This document shows, in pieces, positions 24,619-35,000 of a stretch of 64,000 nucleotides of DNA. The stretch comes from Phallusia mammillata (Eukaryota > Chordata > Ascidiacea > Phlebobranchia > Ascidiidae), in assembly GCA_003260075.1 (NCBI GenBank), contig QLIY01000117.1:105448-169447 (forward strand). Direction: 5' to 3'. The number at the start of each line of letters is the position of its first letter. The stretch's first letter is position 1. The translations under genes were made by a program, and so were the position numbers. The notes beneath the pieces are model-generated. The model searched no databases, had not been told where the DNA came from, and was given only the letters and a program-made list of their open reading frames with translations.

Positions 24619-25761
24619 GGTTGCAAAACATTGCGCCATACAAGTGAATAAAGGGTACTGTCGGGAAACCTAGAACACGTAAAGGGACGATATAATAATA
24701 GCTTTAAGACAGTTTATGACCGATGCGTGCGTTGATTGTTAAAACTGCTTTTGTTCGTTCAGAAACCGGTCAAGCTTTTGTACAGAAAAAAAGCAAGGTA
24801 ATTTAAACGGAAAATTTAAAAATACGTCACTATTATTGCATGCGAATGAAATGAAACACAAATAAGTTTAAATCAACTGTTTTATTCCTTTCAGATGATT
24901 TCATTTTGTTAATGCCGACAAACATTAGTTTATTATATTTAGACTAAATTCAAAAGCCCGCGTCACCTCCAGGAAGACGACAAACAGCCTCTCAGGGCTC
25001 TCTACCCACGCGTTAAACACCACTGGTTAAATACAGAGTTGTAAGCAGGCCTGAAATTTGAACCGAAATCCCAATCGTAGAAGCTTGTTTTGACCCGAAA
25101 GTTTGATTGACAGGCCAATAATATTGAAGACATGGACAATAATAGATAATGGCCAAAACAAGGTATTTTAGGGCATTAGGTCAGGTCCAGCAACTAGCTA
25201 TTTAGCTAAGACCAGGTAAGTTTCCCGTTTTGCCAGCAAACTTTGTTCATATTTGTGCCAATTTCGCCTGAGTGACCTTTTAACTTTCTTTCATGATAAC
25301 GTAAAAACGATATATTAACGCCATTTCCAAACACACATTCCATTACAGCCTGCAAAAGGACCATATCACCCATAGATAACGTTTCTTTCGATGCAGCCAA
25401 AGAAGTGTCAGCAAGCGAATGATCCAGCGCGCCTGACCCATACACAGACATTATCGGGATTCATCCCTGGGAGCGTCCTGGGTTCGAACCCTGAGAAAAA
25501 AATGTAACCTACAAGCAAGTTTGTGCTTTATTTGATATTCACATCAAACACATAGTTTGCCTGCACTGGATATGTTATTGCATGAGCATTGTTGCGGCTA
25601 TAGCCTTCAAAATATCAGTGCTTCATTGGTCCGCGCATGCCAATACTTAACTTGGATATTTTTCTGGCTTGGTTTATAAAAGAAGGTTTTGCTGCCAAGT
25701 TTTAAGCCAGAAATTAAAAAAGATTCCCCCCCCCCAAAAATTGTTCTCACATAGTTTAGTC

Positions 25762-25982
25762 CAGTGGTCGGCAACCGCCGGTCCGCGAGGAGTTCGTTGT
25801 CGGGCCCTATAATTTTTCAGGTTTAATGCTTTAAATGATTTTGCTCATGTGTCCCGGGGATGATAAACTTATTTATGCATTTGCACTGATAAATATCTGT
25901 AGGTATTTTAAATGCCGGCCCGCGATAATATTTTAGTTTCAAAAACGGTCCCCAGTGCAAAAAAGGTTATTGCCAACCCCTG
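25762..25982. mobile_element. hAT-like MITE, unit 1 copy
   Basis: Ends cagtggtcggcaacc and ttgccaacccctg, flanked by gtttagtc and gtttagcc. The same element with the same flanks is at 42622-42836 and 58040-58268, so it was present before the units duplicated. Confidence 0.85.
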
Positions 25983-26287
25983 GTTTAGCCCATGTTATCT
26001 TGCAATCATGATGGACCTTCTCAACAAAAATTCTAAAGACATTTTTCATCTGGCAATGCCACCGCGTCAGCCATTATACAAGTCGGAATTACTTTGACAG
26101 CGTAAAATCGACAATGAAAACCTCAGCTACTTTCAACGCGGTAAAGTGGGAAAATAAGTCTAGTTGTGATTATAAAGCGACGTGAAACATCTCAAACCGT
26201 GATGCTGTTTACAAACCCAGCTTACAACGCTTTTGCTGTTTGAGTACTAAAACATCCTTGACTTTACGGACCAATTTTGCCATAGGG

Positions 26288-26699
26288 CAGGAGTAACCAA
26301 ACTACGGCCTGCGAAGACAATTGGTCTTAATACAAATCTTGGAGAAACTAAAGCTTGACAGAACCGTTGAAAGATAATTTACTGCGCAACAATTCCTGCA
26401 ACAACATGCTGCATTAAGTTAACCTAGTTTTGCAGGATACATAAAAATAGTCCAACAGCAGTTTACAAATCGTGTGATGGAATAAATAAGTATTGTGAAG
26501 GACTCTTTAATATTTCACACATTTGTAGCCTTTCACTTTAAGACTATCCCACAACAAATAAGTACTATTGCTGGTCCCGCAAAAGCGCTTAGCGGACCAA
26601 TGTTATGGAAAGCCGCTGTGTTATGCCTTGTCAGCTGTGGCCCTCGCTTGTCTTTTTTATGCTAAGTTTATTGCCGTGAAAAAAGTTTATTGACCCCTA
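26288..26699. mobile_element. hAT-like MITE, shared by units 1 and 3
   Basis: Starts caggagtaaccaaact and ends agtttattgacccct; flanks ccataggg and ccagaggg. Unit 3 has it at 58562-59116. Unit 2 lacks this part of the flank, apparently by a deletion joining sequence near 42985. Confidence 0.7.
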
Positions 26700-27000
26700 C
26701 CAGAGGGCGTCGCAAAAATGCATCTACCCTTTACTGTTAATAAGATCGATGATAAAATTTGCACTGGTACATATAGGGTTGATTGGAAAACATAAGTGGG
26801 TAAATCTGGTTCTGCTACTAACACGGGACCTCACATTAGCTAATTTCCGGTAGGTACCGCAACAGAGCATTAGCGTTTGCATTAGCTATTGCGCTGAGTC
26901 AGCTATTGCGCATTATTGCCATTGCAAACGCCAATGCTCATAAACTAGCACGTCTGTAATGTAAGCTCCTGTGTTAGTAGCTCTACCCAAAAATCCTTTC

Positions 27001-27568
27001 TAGGGTTGGGATTTCGGGAACGAGATTTCCCGGGATTTTTCGGGATAGAAATACCAATCCAAACAGTACATTTAAAGCTGTTTTAGCTAATCGACACACG
27101 GTCTTTTTTAATTGTTCTTGCCAAACTGAAACGAGTATTTTCGTGTGGTTGTGCGAATGAGCGATTTAGTGCAATATGTAAGTAGACACCAAGCCAACTA
27201 GCGTCGTATTTTATTATCTTTTTAGTTTACCGCGCTACTTAAAGTTGAGTTATGTTGTCACCATTAATTGTCTATTTATAGACGCAACGCGAAACATTTA
27301 CGTGGTCGCAATGCTAACAAATCCTCAAGCCTCGGTATAATACACGTGGCCAGCACACAATAATAATAACATGATGTGTTATTTAAATCAATAATAGTAT
27401 GTCTGTGAATGTTATTCCATTCAAAGGCCTTTTTTTACCAATTTAGAACACTTGCACCCAGATTTAGTGTTATTACCTATAAACGCAAGTCTTTCACGAA
27501 AATAAACTCCGGACAGGGAATCAGAAAAAAGTTTAAAATTCCGGGATTTACCGGGATACCAACCCTTC
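27001..27568. mobile_element. Short transposon with GGGATTTCGGGA-type ends
   Basis: Left end tagggttgggatttcggga; right end tttaccgggataccaaccct, roughly inverted. Copies at the same place in unit 2 (about 42990-43786) and unit 3 (about 59361-59972). Boundaries are approximate; no target duplication is clear. Confidence 0.55.
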
Positions 27569-28395
27569 TATTTTCATATGCGCAGGTTAAGCGCATATGA
27601 TGTTTACAATTTGCAGTACACCACTGGTTGTGTAGCGCAGCAGTGACAATGCATTTTGAAAGTTTGGTGGTTTGCAACATTGTCATTTCTGACCCACTAA
27701 AACAAATTGTTAGCAGAACTACCCAAGACGATATTTCAATGTGTTAAATAGCGAAAGTTTCGTAATAAAATTTGTGAACAGAAAAAAAACTTTTCATTTT
27801 ATCAATTTTATAAAATATTAATGGAATATTTTCAAATTTGCAAAAAAACACAACTTTCCACATAACACCAGAGACGACGAAATTCGAATTCCTCTTACGT
27901 TTTAGTTACTTTCGTCATATTACTAGATCGGGTTCGCGTAAACAGACTGGGTTTTGGCACAAACAATTTTCAGCGGAAACAGCGTCAGGCAAGTCAGGCT
28001 TTTACTCATAATTAATCACTCAGGAAGCGCTATGTTCAATACACGATGTGATTATACATCGAACTTTTCTTAGTTAGAAACCACGATAGGTTGAACGTTT
28101 GCACACAAAGGCAAAGGCATAGTGAGAATCAAATCAGTAGTTGTTTTGGTTATGTGAAGCGCAGATTAATAAACTTTGCCCTGCTACAAATCGGTCTCGG
28201 CCAGACAATGTAATGAAACATTCATTTAATGTAAAAGGTAATTTTAGTCTATAAAAATGAAACTTGTTTCACACATCAGCTACCATCACCGCAAGAACTG
28301 TAATTTCAAACCTTAGGTGCAATTTTTCGTTTTTCTAGTTCAATAATTTACGCCAAATATCTGAAATTTACTCCGTCTAAAGTTACCACAACCTA

Positions 28396-28440
28396 ACCAA
28401 TCAGGCAATCATGTCCGATCACGTGACTTTATTGGATAAA
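28396..28440. promoter_or_regulatory. CCAAT - E-box - ATTGG module before copy 2
   Basis: accaatcag (28396), CACGTG (28420-28425) and tattgg (about 28433) in 45 bp, 340 bp before the TATA box. The same order occurs before copy 4 (62802-62845) and, partly, copy 1. Confidence 0.5.
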
Positions 28441-28695
28441 CGCGCATGGTTCGGTGTTAGTACAATTACACGTTTAAAACGGGTTTTCTACACAGCTTCT
28501 TACAATCAAATGGGGATTTTAACACGCACATATTTGCGGGGCGAAAGCAACCACGCTGCGCAGTATTGAATGAACAACACCTAAACAAATATATTTAGTT
28601 AACGCTAAATATACATTTAGTCCTTTACTTTATAAAACAAACGTGCAGAACGTGCACAGTGTAACGCAAATAGCATTAGTGGATTTAGAAAACAA

Positions 28696-28812
28696 GCCCC
28701 ATGACACCGGTGTGACGATAGAAGGCAGTGTTACGTAGAACCTGTCGCTTCCGTTTTATGCCTATAAATATTCTAAGAAAGTGGCTTCCTTTACAGTAAC
28801 AGGGGGTGCGTA
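28696..28812 (+). promoter_or_regulatory. Conserved TATA promoter block of receptor copy 2
   Basis: TATAAATA at 28763-28770, preceded by gatagaaggcagtgttacg and cctgtcgcttccgttttatg, the block shared by all copies. The ATG is 297 bp downstream. Confidence 0.7.
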
Positions 28813-29059
28813 GCATATGTAGATTGCAGGGTGGACTTAATGCTAAAAAGAATTCTGCGAGATACTTTTCAGAATATAACAGTTAAACACTGTTGGGGTG
28901 TAAAACTATCTGTTGTGCAAAAAGAAGTTGTGTTGCTTTGGTAGCCTTGACAGAACATAGACTGAATGCGTCACCACTTTAATGTTTGCCTCCTCGCCTA
29001 ATTTTTACAACAAAATTAAACTAAGCTCTTATATTAACAGCAAAACGAAAAACGTAGAC

Positions 29060-32000
29060 ATGTTGTGGTTATTGTTTCCATTGTTGGTCGTCGGATGCGC
29101 GGAAGGTGAATGTCAGGGCGAGGATTTCAGTCTTGCACCGCGACCTTATACAAGTAGGTTTGCCTATTACTTACGAAGTGTATACGCTATGACATTTCTT
29201 ATTTATTACGTTTTGGTGATCGAATGGCCACCAGTTAAAATGCATTAAATTGAAGAGTAGAAACGACCACAAACTAGAAGGGTGGCTTAGCACATATTGC
29301 CCTTGCACATACACTATGATCTATTTTAAAACATAAATATATTTCCTATGCTTATTTTGTATTGGGTCCCATATTAGCCATCGTCTTTTATAACCTTGGT
29401 TGTTTCTGCAGGCAAAAACTCATGGGTCCCCACACATGCAAAGTTGAAAATAATGCAATTCAATAGATAACAATGAGTAAGTTTGGTATAGTGAAGACAA
29501 ACACAGTGATTGGTACTGTGCACATCTAAATATGCTATATGGAGTAAAAACTATTTAAATTAAAAAACTCATTTTAGGGGGCTATAGTAGGATAACTAAT
29601 TGAGGCTCAACACACACAAACTTAAAAGTAGGAAACCACAATGACTCAATCAATAGTACTGCAAAATTTCAGTCCAATCTGCCAACGTTTAAAATTTCAA
29701 CCACTAGAGGTGTTTTGAGCAACAACCGTTAATGTTTCTGACGTCAAAGGGCTGTTAACAACCCCCGAACTGCAATGGCGCAATAACGATAATTGGCATA
29801 CTTTACAAGCTATCCAAATTTTAGCCAATTCTGACATTGTTTACAAACTCACCCCTTTTAGGGGGCTGGCGGGGTAAATACTAGGGTTATCCGGACAAAC
29901 AAAGTGGGATGCACATCTACATAACTATATCTACCATCTGTATAAGTTTCAGCCACATCCATCAAGCATTTGATAAAAAAACGAGTCGGACGAACTTCGG
30001 GGGAAAATACCCATTTTAGGGGGCTAGCGGGATAGATACTGGGGTTATCAACAAAAACGAAGTGGAATGCACATCTACATAACTACATCTACCATCTGTG
30101 TAAATTTCATCCAAATCCATCAAGGATTTGATGGAAAAACGAGTCGGACAAACTTTGGGTAGAAGAAAAAAGAAGAAAAAAACAAAACATTTTGAGTAAA
30201 ATCAATATGTGTCCCCTTCAGGGAAGGGGACCCATAACAAGCAGCACAGATATAACAGTCAACAACACGCCTCGTGGGGGAACGTCTCTTCCACAATTTC
30301 GCTTTTCCCTTTCATACAGTGGCGTAACATAGAATGGCAATTATGACGTCAGTGAACGGTACCAAAATAAAATCGGTATAGTTCACCTCAAAATGAAAGT
30401 AGCATGTGTAGCAATGTGTATAGTTCAATTGAATTAGCAAACGCAAAATCTACGAGAAAGGCGGCTACAAGAACCGTTGTTACGGATGCCTAAGTACTAA
30501 GGCGTGTAGTTTCAGAAAACGCAACATCTAAGGCCGCTAGACGTTAAAGGAAATACAAAATTGCCTTGACGTGTCAGATGTGCCGCTAAAATGAAAATAC
30601 ACATTGCTACACACGAAAGAATGGAAGTAAAACTAGAAGGGCGGCTCAGCACATTTTGTTGTTGCATTTACACTATAACCTATTTTAAAACATTAATGTA
30701 TTTCCTATGCTTATTTTGTATTGGGTCCCATATTAGTCATCGTCTTTTATACCTTTAGTCGTTTCAGCAGGCAAAAACTCATGGGTCCCCACACATGCAA
30801 AGCTGAAAATAATGCATTTTAAGAGATATCCATGAGAAAGTCGGGTGTTGTAAAGTAAACCACAGTGATCGGCACTGGGCTTAAATAATAATACTATGTA
30901 GAGTAGAAACTATAAAATTAGATTCACCCCAGATATTGTTTGAAATATGGCCTATTTAACGTTTTATTTTAATGCTGTTAACAACCCCCTAACTGCCATG
31001 GCGCAAAAACGTCCATCAAGCAACCCACAATGCCCCAATGAGTAACATACAATTGGTTGCCCTTGTAACACTATTGCGCCACAGAACTCTTTCCTTTGTG
31101 GTGCTCAGTAACATACAAATGCGTTTTACACTTTGGGGGCTTGTGGGGTAAATGTTAGGACTATAGGGTTGAACACAACAATCGACACCTATAAATGGCA
31201 TACTATACAAGCTATCCAAATTTCAGCCAATTCTGGCACTGTTTAAAAACCCATTTTAGGTGGCTAACGGGGTAAATACTGGGGTTATCAACAAAAACAA
31301 GTGGGGTGCACATCTACATAACTAAATCTACCATCTGTGTAAATTTCAGCCAAATCCATCAAACATTTGATAGAAAAACGAGTCGGACAAACTTTGGGGA
31401 GAAGAAAAAAGAAAGAAAAACAAACAACCAATTTTAGTAGGGAAGGGGACCCATAATAATACTACATTAAAACTGCAAGGTGGCTATCAGCACAAGCGTC
31501 ACACATACACATACGCACAGCTTGGTAATACAGACGAATCCGGTTAATCGCATCATCGATTTGTCAAGGGCATTTGATGCGATTAACGGGATTATGCGAT
31601 AATCCGGTTGCTATGTAAACAGTCCACGCCGTTATCAAAAGTGCTCATTTACACTTTCCCAGCTAAAACTAAGTTGCAGTGACGCTCAACTATGGCAACG
31701 GAGCAGTATTTTCTCTCTTTTGTTGCCGAATTGAAAAAAGTGCTACTCTCAGCGCAATACATGACGTCATGCTTCCTAACTGTTGTGGCTATGGTGCAAT
31801 CGCCCAAAGAAAACAGAAGCAACGCACACACACTCTTTAATTGGCGCACACGCCGCAGTTCGTTTGATTTGTGCTTTCTCTTGTAGTCAGGTTTATTTGA
31901 AAAGATATGTTACGTCGCATCGTAGCCAAGGGACCCAACATTTAAATTTAGGAACTTCCCTATGACGACAGTTTATGACGTTTTAGTCTTGTTTTGGGTA

Positions 32001-35000
32001 GTTTCCCTTATAAAGACCTCTCGCTTAATATACACGTAAAATTGTTTCTGACCTATTTCGTTTTGTAGTTCAAACCAACGCGTTAAGCGGCAAAGCGCTG
32101 TGCATATTTGTAAGCAAGCCCAAACCCGAAAGTACACGACCGAAAACATGGTCAAACTTCCAACTTCGGCACATTCTACAGCGCAAGGGTGCAAAGGCGA
32201 GCTGCATCAGTTTCTTTTATAACCCGTTATTCAATTGACAAAAAGAATAATTCATTTTAGCAAACCTTTAAAGACTCAGATTGTGGCGCTACTTTCTAGC
32301 TTACTCAGCAAAACTGCAGCTGCAAGATTAGCGTGACTGTCACGTGATCAACGTGTCATCGTTGCTTCAAAAATTTAAACCAGCAACAAATACCACAGGA
32401 ATAAATGCCTTTCTTAATCGGTGATCTACCTGATAAGTTGCGCAAGGTCGCGAATAGACGACATAAAATATGGCAATCATTGGCACGTTACCAATCACGT
32501 GAATCTAAACAACATAGTGTGATTACTTGCGATCTAATATTTTTGCACTCATTACCTGTTTGGCGGGTCATAAACAGAAACCATTTTTAACCATTTGTTT
32601 TACATTTGATATTGTTCAAATATCAAATTTTAATACAGTTTATTACTTCGAATTTGGTGCAGTTCGCACTTAGTAAGAAATTACACTCAGCGTCATTGCC
32701 AGAACACCAGTTTCGTAATTTTAACATGTTGAACTCTTTATTTAAACGCTTGTTATATCACTATCGGCGNTATATCACTATTGGCGATTAGATAAGCCAA
32801 CAATAAAGGAACAATGTGCACGGCTTTGAGCACAGATTGAACGCCGATTTAATCTCATAATAACTTTTCAAAAATATTTTATGGTCGAGACGTTTTATTC
32901 TCGACGTTAGATGCGTTATTTGGTGTAGAATGCAAACATGCATCCACCTCTTTTCGTGTACATTACCTCCAGAGGATTTTACCATCATATCGTCGTCTTT
33001 TATTCGAAAAACTCGGTATGTATGACTTTCACATAGAGATCATCAATCCGGTTAATCGCATATTTCGTTGAAAATCGATGCGAATATGCAGTTTATGCGA
33101 TAAATCGGTATGCGATTAACCGGTATGCGATTAACCGGATTTGACTATATTATTATTTAAGTTACAAAAGCGCATTAGTACACATTAAAGGTGTTAGCAA
33201 AGTTAAGCCCCACTAAGTTCCTTTAAAATATCTAAGTTGCTTATATTATTTGTAACTTTACCCACAGAACCTGACAATCTCTCGGTGTGCGAGGAACCGT
33301 ACCGCGGTCCCAACTGCACTTGTCCTTCTTCAATGTTCGAATGTGCTTGTCACAAGTTTGGTCGGTGTGGTTACAAACCAGGATGTATTGACATGAGGAA
33401 TATATATGACAGGATTTTTTCATCCAATGGACCTGGCAGTACTGTTTGGTCCAGTACCAACAACGACTGTGGTGATTGGAGCGACGTGTTTAGTGAGGTT
33501 TGTCCTGAAGGCTGGTTTCAGTGTGACTGCTTCAACACAACTTGTAAAGGTGTTGTTGGGTGTATGAGGGAGGAGCAGCGATGTGATGGAGAGATAGATT
33601 GTTTAGACAGAAGTGATGAAGTTAATTGCACTTGTCCAGTTCATAAGTTTGAATGCCTTTGTTACAAAACAAACAATTGCAAAATTGGATATGGTGGTTG
33701 CATCCACAAAAACCATCAATGTGATGGATATAATGACTGTGGAGACTGGAGTGATGAAGTTAATTGCACTTGTCCAGCTAACAAGTTTGAATGTGATTGT
33801 TACAAAACAAAAAACTGCACAACTTACAATGGTTGCATCTACAAACATCGGCAATGTGATGGAATAAATGACTGTGGAGATTGGAGTGATGAAGTTAATT
33901 GCACTTGTCCTGCTCGTAAGTTTCAATGCGATTGTTATAAAACAAAGAACTGTACAACTAGACATGGTTGCATCAACAAAGACAGGCAATGTGATGGAAA
34001 AAATGACTGTGGAGATTGGAGTGATGAATTTAATTGCACTTGTCCTGCTCGTAAGTTTGAATGTGATTGTTATAAAACAAACAGCTGCACAATTGCATTT
34101 GGTTGCATCAACAAAGACTGGCAATGTGATGGAAAAAATGACTGTGAAGATTGGAGTGATGAAGTTAATTGCACTTGTCCAGCTGATAAGTTTGAATGTG
34201 ATTGCTACAAAACAAAGAACTGTACATATCCATGGGGTGGTTATATCAACAAAAACTGGCAATGTAATGGAAGAAATGACTGTGGAGATTTGAGCGATGA
34301 AGTTAATTGCACTTGTCCAGCTTATAAGTTTGAATGTGATTGTTACAAAACAAAGAACTGCACAAATAGACATGGTTGCATCAACAAAGACAGGCAATGT
34401 GATGGATATAATAACTGTGGAGATTGGAGTGATGAAGTTATTTGCACTTGTCCAGCTCATAAGTTTGAATGTGATTGTTATGAAACAAAACAATGCATAG
34501 GTATGGAGGGAAGTTGTATTGACCGATCTTTATTATGTGATGGAAATCATGACTGTTTCGATGGTAGTGATGAGACACATTATACATGTAACTGCTCTGG
34601 AGTTTACTCAAGATGTCCGTGTGATCCTGGAAACAAACACTGTCCATCTACTGGCAGATGCATACCTTTTGACTGGATTGGTGATGGATTTAAGGATTGC
34701 TATGACAGAAGTGATGAACTTTGTTCAGTTTCCAACTTCACATGTCAATCTTGCACAATGTTTGCCACAACTTGTAAGAGTGAACAACTTGCCAGGCATC
34801 TTGTTCACTCCACAGTTCCAGCAGAATGCAACACAGTAATCCAACCATCATGTGCTGATAACATCGACAGTTGTGAAAGCAAGAAAGTGATTTGCATCAC
34901 TTCAAACTGTAAAAAAATAGAAAATTTTTGCCAGAAACTATTTATATGTGAAAACCAACAATTCCTTCCCAGAAGTTCATTTTGTGACTCAGTTACTAGT

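Larger units (their letters stand above)
24627..28300. other. Rest of the flank between copies 1 and 2, no gene seen
   Basis: Aligns with 41809-43960 in unit 2 and 57300-60160 in unit 3 in order, apart from indels. It holds MITEs at 25762-25982, 26288-26699 and 27001-27568, a C run near 25727, and a direct/inverted phrase cgcatatga around 27577-27600. A GGTTCGAAC sequence near 25482 resembles a tRNA T-arm but no full cloverleaf can be drawn. No coding region can be supported. Confidence 0.55.
29154..33267 (+). other. Intron 1 of receptor copy 2 (4.1 kb)
   Basis: Same phase and position as in copies 1 and 3, but the contents differ: two copies of a dispersed repeat (29272-30240 and 30631-31456), two small palindromic elements (31537-31608 and 33044-33142), and a single N at 32770. 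The MITE found in the introns of copies 1 and 3 is absent. ORFs of up to 73 codons here show nothing recognisable. Confidence 0.7.

Noticed and set aside
25440..25500. Possible tRNA or tRNA-derived SINE (GGTTCGAAC near 25482)
   Set aside because: The B-box-like text is good, but no matching A box, anticodon arm or acceptor stem can be paired.
33603..34493. 296-codon ORF on the minus strand, and similar ones at 16819-17139 and 50166-50486
   Set aside because: They are the antisense of the repeated LDLa units; a unit of 135 bp without a stop in one antisense frame stays open as it is copied. No start context or protein features.
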